Positions 11,580 through 22,445 of a DNA stretch of 64,000 bases are shown here, piece by piece. The notes under the pieces are model-generated. The model was not told where the DNA came from, made no database searches, and saw only the letters and a list, made by a program, of their open reading frames with translations. A program made the position numbers and the translations under genes. This DNA comes from Archegozetes longisetosus (lineage: Eukaryota; Arthropoda; Arachnida; Sarcoptiformes; Trhypochthoniidae). Numbering within the stretch: position 1 is the first letter of the stretch; each line of letters begins with the position of its first letter. The stretch lies in assembly GCA_018873245.2 (NCBI GenBank), contig JAEMBT020000008.1, forward strand, positions 7,284,238 through 7,348,237. The letters run 5' to 3'.

Positions 11580-13474
11580 AACGCGAAATTGACTAGTTAT
11601 CTTGCCAGCTGCTAAATTACTGTTTGTTATAGAAAGATATTGTCTCAACAACTTAAAGGGCGTAAGTTACATAGATATAAGCAGCTACTGTAACAAGTTG
11701 TTGCAAATGTGTTTTCAATTGAATGGGGGCGTGATTTAACAGTAAAATTCTTTATTAACATAAAGATACTTCAATACACTATCGAATAGAGATGAGTTTC
11801 ATAGACGAGTAAACAATGTACTTTTTATACAGTAGTAGTTAGTAATAAGAACAGGAAAAGAGTGATATCAATTTCAATAAGGTTCCAGAAATGGTTTCTT
11901 ATTCGAATGGGTTAAGATATAGTTAGAAGCACAGTAATGTCAAAGTGAACCCTACGTAAGGGTCAGTCCACTGCAAAGCCCATATATACTAAATCGAAAT
12001 AACACAACTATATCTATTGGAAATTTCTATAGGCTAGGTGTAGATAAGACAAAACCATATACTGTTGATTTTAAAACAAAAAATAACCACAAGAACTGCG
12101 TATCACAATAACTCGAGTAGAAATTAATGAACAACTCGAGAGAAAACTTGGCAATGATCGAAAGCCTAACAAATCAAATAGAGAGGTGGAGAATGTGTAA
12201 GAATTATGTATTAAATCATATAATTTAAGTTGAATTAAAAGAATATTAGAGTGATTGCCTGTTTTGATGAGAATGTTTCAAATAACTTTTAAGGAGCTTT
12301 AATTTGGTACCATATTCAAGTATTTCGGGTACTTACTGAGAAAGTTACGCTCAATTGAAACTTAAAAATTTAAAGTTTGATGAGCCCTCATTCTGAAATA
12401 AGGGATTTTCAGGCCAAACAAAAATATACGTATTCGCTCATCTTTAACTAGTTTCCAGTCCACTGATCAGAATTTGAATCCAACTGTTCATTTTGTCTGT
12501 ACCAGTTTGCTTAAACAGAGGTAGACGCTTGATCCGTTTGTTACCAAATTTTGTGAAAATGTTCTTTATGGTCCATAGTTTATTCAGATAAAATTTCGTT
12601 TAATTCGAAAAATTTTAAGAGGTATAAATTTCTCAAAAACTACGTCCTAGAGTTTTGTCAGACTGTACATACAAGAAGCGAAAAACTGATCAAGTCTCTT
12701 TCACTCACTCGTTAACTCTCATAGGACTCGGCGGTACTGTCCTGATTGTAGAAATTTCGATGTTCTAAAGCTCAAATATTTTCGCAAATCTGACTGATTC
12801 GACATCACACTTGGTTTGAGTAATCGTTTCTTGTCCCATCTCTTATTTAACTATTTCATGAGTTTACTGATAGACTATAACCACTACCGAAAAGAATGAA
12901 ATTGAATAAGAATCGAAATTCTTTCAACTTAGTATTAGACTTGATTTATAGCCTATCAGTAAAATAATTTGATTATACAAGAGATGAGACAGAAAACTAA
13001 ATTATTAGGACTGAATTGATTTTCTATCAGTGAATTTAAAAATGCAATCAAATGAAATATTTTAAAAGAAGATGTTTTAGAATTAGATTGCTGAACAGTT
13101 TAATTACCGAAAAGTTACAGGTCACTTTTCGGTAACCAGGGTATGCTAACTCGAGTCCATAGGTAATTCTGATTTGAAAGATTGAGGGCTGTGCAGTATT
13201 GTGGTGGTATAAGCACTATAAGATCGTAGTTTAAAGAATGATGGGCATACACACTTGATTTTAGTTGTAGAGATATTTAAGCCTAGCTTAGCTTTCTTAA
13301 GATTTTCAACTACTGAAATGAGACCTGAGTCAATAACTTAAACCGAAATGAATGAAAATTTCAAAATGAACAAGAAAAATACTAATAAACAAATCATAGG
13401 AACACTTTACTTGACGTACTTGAAAATTACAGAATTATTACAATTATATTCATTTGAACTATAATTAACTTGAT
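11580..13474. other. Gene-free stretch between the membrane protein gene and pectinesterase
   Basis: No exon or element recognised. It holds the promoter of the 11206-11568 gene and the 3' UTR of the pectinesterase by position. Confidence 0.4.
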
Positions 13475-14446
13475 TTAGAAATCGTTTAAAAGTGTCGGAT
13501 TCCACCCATCTGATCCTTTAAGCACTCCTTCAGGAGTGGTTTGATTAGCCTCTTCTGGTGAGAGAAAGTGCAACCATTTGACTCTGTGCTCAACATTTGC
13601 ACCCAAACCTCTATTTCCGTATTCGAAATATCGACTTGTATTCTCTCTTTCCGATTGACCCCAATTATTCCAACCTTCAGGTCGGACAACTTCTGACATT
13701 TCTGTGTAAATGAAAGTGACGGCTGCGAACTGACGCCACGGACGACCCAGATAAGTCTTAACGTTCGATGTTTGACCAGTTATTCGGCAATGAGAGAATA
13801 CAAACCCGTAATGACTTTGTCGAGGCGTCGAGGCAGCTGTTATGTAGCCATTGCCCAGACAATGAACATGACAGCTATCAAAAAAAGCTGTGGCACCACC
13901 GAAAATAAAATCAACTGCTCCTTCAATATAGCAGTTTTTGAAATAATGTCGGCCACGATTGGCTAGAATTGTGTCTTGCCAGCCAATAAAACGACATCTT
14001 CGGAATACAATGCGGTCACCGTCTAAGCGAATGGCAAGCGCTTGACCAACATTACCCGCAGAATTCTCGAAAGTGATGCCTTCAACAGTGAAGTCATCGG
14101 CGTCAATCACTGTCGACGGAGTCCTGAAAGTGCCAATAGGCTTACCGTCAATATCTTTCAAGTTGGCGCTAAGATTGAAAGTTAAAATAGTATTGCTTGC
14201 ATTTTCGCCAACCAATACAACGAGTCTTTTTTCTCTCTGCACATAAATATGTTCTCTATAAATGCCAGCCTTCACTAAAATAACCCATTGATTTGTGGAA
14301 CTAGTATTCTGTGGTGCGGCGTTTATCGCCTCCTGAACTGTTTTAAAATTTGCCGAATCGTCAGCCGCAACGACAGAGTTGATCAGGCGTCCGCTAACAT
14401 ATGAGATGCCAATCGTGCAAAAAGTAAATATAGCAAAGATATTCAT
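13475..14446 (-). CDS. Secreted pectin methylesterase (pectinesterase, CE8 family), intronless
   Basis: Hydrolyses methyl esters of pectin in plant cell walls, giving de-esterified pectin and methanol. 323 residues from ATG 14446; upstream in-frame codons include no ATG. A signal peptide spans about residues 1-19 (MNIFAIFTFCTIGISYVSG), so the enzyme is predicted secreted. The right-handed beta-helix family motifs are all present: GIYRE (61-65), QALAI (135-139), QDT with acid/base Asp158, DFIFG with nucleophile Asp179, and LGRPW with Arg235/Trp237. The 21-residue spacing of the two aspartates equals that of bacterial enzymes. The end (YFEYGNRGLGANVEHRVKW) is the family's usual C-terminal block. 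The length is that of a mature catalytic domain without the plant inhibitor pro-region. It is the only intronless enzyme gene here; since animals generally lack CE8, horizontal acquisition followed by gain of a eukaryotic signal peptide is inferred. The donor is unknown. Confidence 0.95.
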   Translation of the reverse strand: MNIFAIFTFCTIGISYVSGRLINSVVAADDSANFKTVQEAINAAPQNTSSTNQWVILVKAGIYREHIYVQREKRLVVLVGENASNTILTFNLSANLKDIDGKPIGTFRTPSTVIDADDFTVEGITFENSAGNVGQALAIRLDGDRIVFRRCRFIGWQDTILANRGRHYFKNCYIEGAVDFIFGGATAFFDSCHVHCLGNGYITAASTPRQSHYGFVFSHCRITGQTSNVKTYLGRPWRQFAAVTFIYTEMSEVVRPEGWNNWGQSERENTSRYFEYGNRGLGANVEHRVKWLHFLSPEEANQTTPEGVLKGSDGWNPTLLNDF

Positions 14447-14523
14447 TCTTGAAACTTGTATTTTATTTTTTAAAATCTCCTTATGAACAATCAAAATTTA
14501 GTGAAAGTCACTTTCAATTAAAG

Positions 14524-14580
14524 TTTATAATCACTAGAATTCAATTTTACAGCATTTTAATTAGTCTGAACTAAGTATAT
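14524..14580 (-). promoter_or_regulatory. Candidate core promoter of pectinesterase
   Basis: Minus-strand TATAAA (plus TTTATA, 14524-14529) lies about 78 bp before the ATG. A second TATA-rich run is near 14575. Position is plausible; no transcript evidence. Confidence 0.3.
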
Positions 14581-15045
14581 AAATAATTTGGATTGCTGAT
14601 TGATAGATGAATTTTTGTTTGTTTTTATCTGGAAATCATAGTAATTGTTATTCGATTTCTGCTACTTATCTAATCTCAATAAATAACAAAACACAATTGT
14701 ATTAATATTTGACAATATGTACTAATTATTTATCATCAAAACTATTGTTTCGTTATACGTAAACGAATTCTATGAATAAATGTTATCTAAGTGACTGAAT
14801 AAAATAAGAATATATTTGATAAGTGGAACTTGTTCATTTCAATAATTTCTACTGAATAATCTAAGATTTATTCAAATTCCAAAATCAATTATTGACAGAA
14901 TCGCTTGAGAATTATGTTTTATTTTATTTCAAGTGCATGAATAAAATAAATTAATAGAAATGTTAATAAACAATTACAAAAATCTTATTTTCCAAAAAAC
15001 CAAACCAAATAATCCTTATTTTCTTCTAGATCTACAGCACATAAG

Positions 15046-15945
15046 TCAATAAAATATTCTAAATATTGTAACTAAAGCGAGAGCTGGTATGACAACAATC
15101 GCAACACCTATTATAGTAATACTATCAATACGCTCACCAGATAAGTAGGGTGACCACCACTGGCTTGACTCACGATGGGACAAAAATATCAAAGGGGGGC
15201 CCTTCCATTTTTAAAAAGAAAAATGCCTCATTTATTAGTTATTACAAATATTTAGGTGTCAAACAATACTTTCTAATATTTAAACATTGAAGATTATTAG
15301 TCATGGTTGATTTCAAAAGTATATTTTCCCTTAGAAATGGCATCTTTCAAAGGTTATTCAAAGGTAAGAAATACTGGTTTATATCAGATATGTCAAGGCA
15401 GAAAAGATTAATTCAATAACTTTTGATTTTAAACCACAGGTGCCCAAAACATTAAACTGAATTTCTTAATCCCTTATCATTTGTAAAATAAATTCAATGT
15501 TTGAATTTTTAAGAAATATTTTCTAAGCATATTTTTTCAAAATGAAAATTGAAAAACGGGACAACTAATTGTCCCGTCGAGAGTTTTTGGTCTGACGGGG
15601 TTTTTGTCTTTTATCTTTAAATAGACGGGACTGTCCCGTCAAAAACGGGACGGGTGGTCACCCTACAGATAAGTGATCATGATTTGGAGATGAGGCCTTG
15701 TTTGTTAGCAGTGATATTGTTATAGATGTCAAACTAGAGCTCATATTTGTCCGAGTTGTGATAAGAGAGGCGAATATGATTGCATTTGATTGAGTTGAAG
15801 ATGGATTGAAACACGAAGTTAGGTTTGATATCGATTGGTTTGATGTTGAGCTTGTGATGTAAACTAAACTTGAATCATTGCTTACAAATATTGTCGCAAT
15901 AGCCGATAGATTGTGTTGAAAATTGATTATTGAGTTGAAAAAGTC
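15046..15945 (-). pseudogene. Third copy of the small membrane protein gene, split by a hAT-type MITE
   Basis: Outside the inserted element (15146-15665), and counting the 8-bp target duplication once, the minus strand is open for 123 codons between stops. This is nearly the length of the intact 120-residue gene at 11206-11568. The product is Ser/Thr/Asn-rich (for example VYITSSTSNQSISNLTS), then has a hydrophobic helix (about SITIIGVAIVVIPALALV) and ends IFRIFY, comparable to KFRIFC in the intact copy; past the stop the reading continues as CCRSRRK. No in-frame ATG opens the frame; an ATG lies in another frame at the start. Loss of start plus insertion makes it a pseudogene. The relation to the 11206 gene is inferred from layout and tail, not extended identity. 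Confidence 0.5.
15146..15665. mobile_element. hAT-type MITE (520 bp) with 8-bp target duplication
   Basis: Terminal inverted repeat TAGGGTGACCACC at 15146 and its exact inverse ending at 15665. Perfect target duplication CAGATAAG at 15138-15145 and 15666-15673. Internal GGGAC-rich subterminal motifs, no transposase. An 8-bp duplication indicates a hAT-family transposase in trans. Confidence 0.9.
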
Positions 15946-15949
15946 TCAT

Positions 15950-16984
15950 TATCTTGATATGAATTATACCCTAATTAAGTATAAATAGTTAGACTTGTAT
16001 TCATTATTTCTTTAATGAACTTGAAACTTATTTCTTGTCTTTCATTAAATTTGATTTAGTCTGAATGAAATCTGATTCTCGATGAGTAATATCATCTAAA
16101 GCTTTAGTCTTCGAACTTAAGTTTCGACAACATTCACCTGATAGTTATTGAAATTGATATGAATCGGTCTCTAAATTACTAGATGTATAGATCCTCAGCA
16201 TTTTGTTGCACAATTACCAGTTTGTGTTTATTACGAAATAGGATATAGTTACAAAGAACTAAAAGATGTTGACACTGCTATGAATAGACTCAAGATAGGT
16301 AAAACTTTTACAAAATAATACGAAAATGTTTAGCAAAACTGAGCTATTCATAACACTATAATAGCGAGAAGATAACTGGTTTTTTTCTTAATTACAATGC
16401 AGAATGAAAATTCTATGGTTTTAGATAACATTTCGCACATGAATGACAAAATAAACAGTTGACGATAAACCTTAATTAACTGTTAATTAGTAAGTTAATT
16501 AATTTTGTTAGTCATAGTATCTATTTTTACGTAATTAGTTTGATAAGTATTATCAAAATTGATACTTGATGTCATTCGTCTGTAAAAATGTTTTGATGAG
16601 TTTGTAAACATTGATTGCTAATCAATAAATGAGTTAATTAATGAGGGAGATCTAGCTACACATCAAAACTAATATAATTAAGATTTTTTATATTCATCCT
16701 TGCATTGTCTGATATCACTTAAATGTAACATAATTACAAAATGCTTTGTTACTTTATTGATGGCTTTTTTATAAAAGTTGTTGTTTTCATACTATTTATA
16801 AAATTACTCTTTATTGAAAGATCGCTTTTCAGCTAACTTTTGATTTTAAACAGCATTTTAGGGAGAAAATAGTAAAAAGATTTAGATAGATAATGCCTAG
16901 ATTTAGGAAAATTTTTATGTCTTTCATTAATTTTTCTTTCATAACATTTAATATTTTAAACTTGTATTTGTGTCAAACATAAAG
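15950..16984. other. Gene-free stretch
   Basis: AT-rich; nothing recognised. Confidence 0.4.
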
Positions 16985-17885
16985 TTTAAAATGCGAATAA
17001 AGATAACAGTTTTATGAGATCTGGTATTTAGTTTAGATCAAGAATGGGAACGAATTGGATACTAGTCATAAAAACGAGATCTTGTCCCACGGAAAATCTC
17101 ACAGAATTTTGAGATATCTCGTCTCGTGAGATGAGATCGGTCTTCGTAAAACTAAGACTAGCTCACAAAACTTATTAAATGATTTTTTTCACTACAAATA
17201 ATTGATTATGTATCAAGATTACAATTTAAATGACATAAGAATCATATCTAATGAGCAAAAATGAGCAAACTGAAATACTTAAACGCAAATCATACACACT
17301 AATTCTAGGATAAAGGCTCAGTGGTTATAAGGTCAAGATGAGAGTTCTTACGAGACGGGACGGTATGAAATACAAAATTTTGAAAAAAAAATGAGATAAG
17401 ATTGTGTTGGGTCATACAAGACAGAGACGAGATCAAGATTCATAGATTTAGAATTTTCATGACTATTTGATACCAATTCTAGGGCATATGCATTTTTTCT
17501 ATAATTCTTATTTGATATCTGACTGGGGATTTGTTAGCTTTTAGACAAGATTCACATATCGTAATATCATGAATAAATTATTTAACTTAAAGTTAGCTAA
17601 ATTCTGAGGTTTAATTTTTATGGATCTCTTTTATCCATAATCCGATTAGCATCAAGGATTCTCAGATATGATCATTTATATTTAGTACTCAAGGCATAGA
17701 TTCATTACTAACTATCATTTTGCATTTTTTCTTAATTATTCATTTGTAAGTTAAACTCAAATCGGCAATTCAGAGTATGAATTAGTTTAAAAGTTATGCA
17801 ACTTGTTATTTAAAGCTTTCGAATTAAAATTTTGAATTTTAAGCTTAAAAATTTATGAATGGTAGGCTTATAAAATAAAGAGTGT
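16985..17885. repeat. Dispersed duplicated segment, copy 1 (interrupted by a MITE)
   Basis: The blocks before 17050 (GATCTGGTATTTAG...CAAGAATGGGAA) and after 17500 (TTTGATATCTGACTGGGG onward) align collinearly with 21230-21730, roughly 70-80% identical by eye. Origin unknown; no coding frame recognised. Confidence 0.65.
17052..17479. mobile_element. MITE with GAATTGG termini and GAGAC/GAGATC motifs
   Basis: Imperfect inverted ends (GAATTGGATACTAGTCAT near 17052; inverse of GAATTGGTATCAAATAGTCAT at 17479). The interior is rich in GAGATC, GAGAC and GGGAC motifs. The collinear second copy of the host segment at 21 kb lacks it, which acts as a near-empty site. No clean target duplication found. 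Confidence 0.6.
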
Positions 17886-18155
17886 AAAATCATAATATAT
17901 TGATTTAGTGAGCTGATCACTTTCTTTTATGAAACTTATATTCACAAATGATATATCAAATTGAAGATAAAAGTTGAAATTTTGATTTTATCTTCAGAAA
18001 TCGTTCGATTTTAGGTGTGACTATCGTTGCAACAAACAATAGTTTGAAACTCATTTCTCAACAGATATATAGATTGATTCGTTTTATCCGCTGTCGACTC
18101 AATGAATTGCTGAGAAACTCGCACTAACACTGTCAGTATAAGCGTAAATCTAAAG

Positions 18156-18370
18156 TTATAAGTAGTAAAGAACATTGGTCTGGAATCTTAAGCTTCAAGT
18201 TCGAACTTCTATAAGCGCAGCTCAAAATTGTTGAGCTTGAGCTTGAGCTGCGCTTCTTCACCATAGCCTGGTCTTGAAGCTCGAGCTTATAAGCTCGAAG
18301 ACAGTTAAAATTGAGCTTCAAACGCAGCTCAGCTCACAGCTAGCTTATGCTCTTCACTACTTATAAGTTA
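18156..18370. mobile_element. GAGCT-rich MITE, short member
   Basis: Ends TAAGTAGTAAAGAACAT (left) and the inverse of TAAGTAGTGAAGAGCAT (right). The interior is repeated GAGCTTGAGCT. It sits in a palindromic ACTTATAAGT context, so the exact boundary is ambiguous. Its right end matches that of the larger element at 44.9 kb. Confidence 0.65.
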
Positions 18371-18379
18371 GTTAAAACA

Positions 18380-19587
18380 GTCAGTGTAAAATAGATCGGA
18401 TTAGCGAAAAAAAGAATTTATTTAAACCAAAGCGAATAAAATGAACTTAACTATACATCTAGTGAGAAGCAAGATTCAAACTATTGTTAGCTGCATCGAC
18501 AGTTGGAAAATGCATGATTTATGGACACAAAATATAAATTTCAGTCTTTATCTTTAATTTTATATACCATTGGTGAATGTAGATTTGATAACAAAAATTA
18601 GACAGCTCAAAAATCAATGCATACTCAATTAGTTCTTTATTATACGATTTTCTCGATGTAAAATACAGTTAACTATAGCTACCATCCGCTCGTAATATCA
18701 AAAGTAACAATTATAAAAATCTGATTATCAAAAATAAATTAAATCATATTTACAAAAAGTACTCGCAGAATATTAACGAATGAATGATTTCTTAAAAAAT
18801 CATATTTTGAATTCTGAATAAAAACAATGCCTTTTTGACAAATGGATTACTACAAAGCAATTTAGAATTGAGTTTCAAATATAAGCCATTTGAGTTTAAA
18901 AAAGTACATAAAAAGAACTCTTGAAAAATACCTTGTAGTTTGATAGTTTGCCACTTTATATCAGTGCTTTATAATTTAAATTTGCTTTATCTCGTTTGTT
19001 AAAACTTAAGAACCCACCAATCAGAAAATTGTGGTGTATTGAATCAAAAGAAAATTTTCAAACAAATTCAGCGCAAATCAAATTGTATTTGATTTTTAAT
19101 ATTGAAAAGCTCATTGAACTAACTGCGAATGAGATTTAAAGCCTAGGATTTAGAATCGTAGACATGTCTTCGGAGATCGGTCCTATATAGAAGTCAAACA
19201 GAATGAGATCGAATAAATCAGTCTTTATCTATATTGCTTTTATTGATGGAAATGTCATCAAAACTCAATTTTATGTTGAAATAACTGATGGCAATAATCA
19301 GTCATTTATGAGAAGAATTCTAGAGAACAAGATTACAGGAAATATAGCGAATTTGTCTTTGATTCACGCATCGGAAGGACTGTACTCCTGGATGAACCGA
19401 ACAATTTGTTGACCAATGACTACGTCTATTGTTTAATTGCTTGTCACTACACAAAAGTATTACAGCGATGCCTGCTATTCGTAGGTGCTGACACTGGCCT
19501 AAATGCAAACTAGAGTAACTAAAAGTAGAAGATTCCATTTGAGGAAAGCGATCAATTACGTAATTAAGTTATATCTGATAAAACAGC
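18380..19587. other. Gene-free stretch
   Basis: No convincing exon. Short overlapping open frames near 19200-19540 on both strands show no recognisable motif. Confidence 0.35.
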
Positions 19588-19595
19588 TAATCATT

Positions 19596-19946
19596 CGTAG
19601 TGCTGAACAGGCTCGGGTCCCCAAGGTTCGTGGATGAACCTCAAACCCGAAACTCTTTTACAAATTTGAGCCTCTTTTAAAGCTGTAACCTCAAACCTGA
19701 ACTCCTAAACTTTTGAATATATGCCTGTTTTTTTATATTTTAAACATTGTAAACAATATCCTCAAATTACAGTATTGCACACTTTTCTTGTAACAGACAA
19801 TGTGTTAACAGAGAGTCACTTAGTTATTACATGCTACATAAATTCCCACTAATTGTATTGAATTTCGATAAATTAATAGTCTAAAATCTGAGGTTCAGGT
19901 TCGTATTCGTGCTCGAGAGACTCTAAGGTTGATTTGTGCTCAGCAT
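19596..19946. mobile_element. hAT-like non-autonomous element
   Basis: Flanked by perfect 8-bp direct repeats TAATCATT (19588-19595 and 19947-19954). Inverted ends AGTGCTGAACA and the inverse of AATGCTGAGCACA. The subterminal region is rich in GGTTCG/CCTGAAC motifs. No coding capacity. Confidence 0.65.
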
Positions 19947-19999
19947 TAATCATTCATTTAACACATTAAGGGTTCATATTATGTCATAAAACCATATCC

Positions 20000-20156
20000 A
20001 TGACACTTCGACCAGTCAAACCAATCATTTAGTTTAATCGAAACAACTTAAGTCATAGAGGTCATGATGGACATAAAGGTCATAGTGGTCATAACGGTTA
20101 TGACTCAAGTTGTTTTGAGTAAACGAAATTATTAGTATGGCTGGTTGAAGTGTCAT
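20000..20156. repeat. Foldback (hairpin) element with ~60-bp arms
   Basis: ATGACACTTCGACCAGTC at 20000 is inversely repeated as GAAGTGTCAT ending at 20156. The imperfect match runs about 60 bp into each arm (to AACAACTTAAGTCATA). The loop is built from repeated GGTCATAN units. Confidence 0.8.
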
Positions 20157-20269
20157 AGATGTCATGTTATGATCATAACAGGTGATAATAATTGTGTTAA
20201 ACTAACGATTTATTGGATATAACTTAATTACGTAATAATGAGCGTTGTCATCAAACTTTTAGATACTCA

Positions 20270-20910
20270 AGTTTCCGTTTAAGACAATGTGAGCACCTTC
20301 TGGTTGCCGGCAAACGCTGTCAGGAGCAAGGTTGATATCGGATTAGTTCATGATCTTGAGAATAATAGTAAGTAATTCAGTGATTAGCGTTGACCGAAAG
20401 AGGCCTATGTCAATAAAGGGATATTTTCTGTCCGATCTCAAGCGTTTGAAGCTATGTTTGTGGGTGATATTACCGAGAGGAACAGCAATCAATACTTAAT
20501 CACTGATATTGAAAGCGATGTTCTTGAGAACCTTTTATATACACTTTAAATTTACCGAAAGCCTAGTCGATGGATAATGAGCTTTTGGCAGCAGCTGAAG
20601 AGTATGCGATATTTGAATTGAAACACACTTAAGGAGATATAATATGCCTCGGCATCACTCTTGAAAGTGCAATTCAAATCCTCAAAATCTCAGAAAGATA
20701 TAACGCCACGAAATTGATTGATAGCGTATTTGATATAAATATTGTCAGTTCCCTCTCATTTGCAATTCTATTGGCTATGAAAAATTCAAAGCTGAGAATC
20801 TGAAACTTATTATCAATATGTTCAAGACTATTTGAGTAAATTCTCCACTGAGTAAAATCAATAGTAGAGAATAGAATTGGATTTGGGATAACTTTTGAGA
20901 GCTATTTCGA
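20270..20910 (+). pseudogene. BTB/POZ (SPOP/TD-POZ-like) pseudogene
   Basis: From about 20418 the frame reads IFSVRSQAFEAMFVGDITER, then YLITDIESDVLENLLYTL and a stop: the BTB core of SPOP-type adaptors of Cullin-3 ubiquitin ligases. After a frame change, NELLAAAEEYAIFELKHT, a stop, then LESAIQILKISERYNATKLI follow; these match the helix region and BACK segment (usual LLAAADKYxLxRLK). Several stops and frameshifts make it non-functional. Upstream sequence may be a MATH-domain relic but is too eroded to say. Such genes are heavily multiplied in arachnids, in line with an arthropod host. Confidence 0.8.
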
Positions 20911-21229
20911 GGGTAATCTCTGAGAAGAACATTAATTTTTACTTCAATAGAATAAATTTATCCTATATGTAATTAAATTTTAGTTTTCATTTGAAAATTA
21001 TGATAACTTACAAGTAAACTATCCTTTGTATTTAAAAACTCTTAAGTGAAACTTGCGTTGTATATGCTGACTTGTATAGATACTACAAGTTAATTGCGAT
21101 ACACCTGTATATGATAAATCAACAAATCCTTGATTGGTCTGAATACTGTTAGTTGCGGCAGCTTTGAGTAAAGATTTTCTCGATTTTCACGAAATACAGT
21201 TTACTATTGCACTTACCGCCTACACTATT

Positions 21230-21730
21230 ACTCATTGTTTTAAATGCTATTTGCTTTTATTTGATCTGGTCTTTATTTTATGTCAAGAATGAGAAAAGGT
21301 TTGATGTAATGCTCACGCAAATTCTTATCCACTAAAAGAGCTTTAGCAATAATTGCATTTGATATCTGACTAGGGATTTGTCAGCCTTTAGGGAAGATTC
21401 ACGATCTGCTATATCATGAATAAGTCACTTAATTGAAAGCTAATCGAAATTCATAAGGTATAATTATTACGGGCTTTAATTTGTCAAATGATTAGCATCA
21501 AATATGCATCAAATATAGAATTGCATTCGATATTCAAAGCACGGATTCATTTAAAAGTTCACTCTATTTATTATAGAGACGAAACTCAACCTTATAATTA
21601 AAAGTAAGCATTAAATTGATTTATGAGTTATAAAAACTTGTAATTTGAAGCTTCGAAGATTTTGAACTTGAAGTTTCAAAATTTCTATTAATAGGTTATC
21701 ATGCATGTACTCGAGAAATAAAGTCCTTCA
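21230..21730. repeat. Dispersed duplicated segment, copy 2 (without MITE)
   Basis: Collinear with 16985-17885: shared blocks include GATCTGGTCTTTA, CAAGAATGAGAA, TTTGATATCTGACTAGGG and ATATCATGAATAA, in the same order and strand. Confidence 0.65.
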
Positions 21731-21920
21731 TATCATGAAATAATTGATAAGAAATTAAGACTTTCAAATTTGTATTTGGTCTGGTATGAGATAGTTTTAT
21801 TAAAAGAGTGAAAGTTGAGTATTACGAAAAGAGTTTTTTCGTAAAGTATTGAAAAACAAATTCCTAAATGCACATGTCATTACGATAAAACGAAACACGA
21901 AGTTCCTCAATAATGTGCAT

Positions 21921-22205
21921 CGAGTTAATGGTCAGCCAATCACTGAAATTGAACGCAAATAAACCATTATGATACTGGAAAGAGGTATGAAATTTAGAGA
22001 TATTGCGCGCGCTTTAACTTTAGAATACAAAACCGTTTAAAACAATGGGCTGAAAGGTTTAGTCAAACAAGTAATATTAAGGTTTAGCATTTTTTTGAAA
22101 ACTTCGTTAAATATAAAATCGAATAGGAGTAATGTATGTCGCGAAGCGATCAGATCGTCCACCGGTAACAACCGTAGATCAGAATTTGGAAATTGCACAT
22201 TGATT
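21921..22205 (+). pseudogene. Tc1-type transposase N-terminal remnant
   Basis: Three frames together read ITEIERK, a stop, TIMILERGMKFRDIARALTL, KQWAERFSQTSNIKV and AKRSDRPPVTTVDQNLEIAH. These are the paired-like helix-turn-helix (ExGxSxRxIAxxL) and the basic SGRPPxTT hinge of Tc1/mariner transposases. Stops and shifts throughout; no catalytic DDE region seen. Confidence 0.7.
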
Positions 22206-22445
22206 AGTCTTCTAAGAATTTGTGATAATTTTGTTACATTTTCCTATTTGAATATTTTTAAAATATAATATGTTATAATAAAAAATAAGAATTTCATACT
22301 CATAGTTAAAAATTGACAAAGGTGATTTTTTGATTAACTGATAGGAAGGATTTTATTTCTCGAGAATACTTTAATTTCTCATTTATTTTTTAAGACTCCT
22401 AATAGATAAGTTTTAATCACTATTTCATGTAATTTTTGTCTTATT

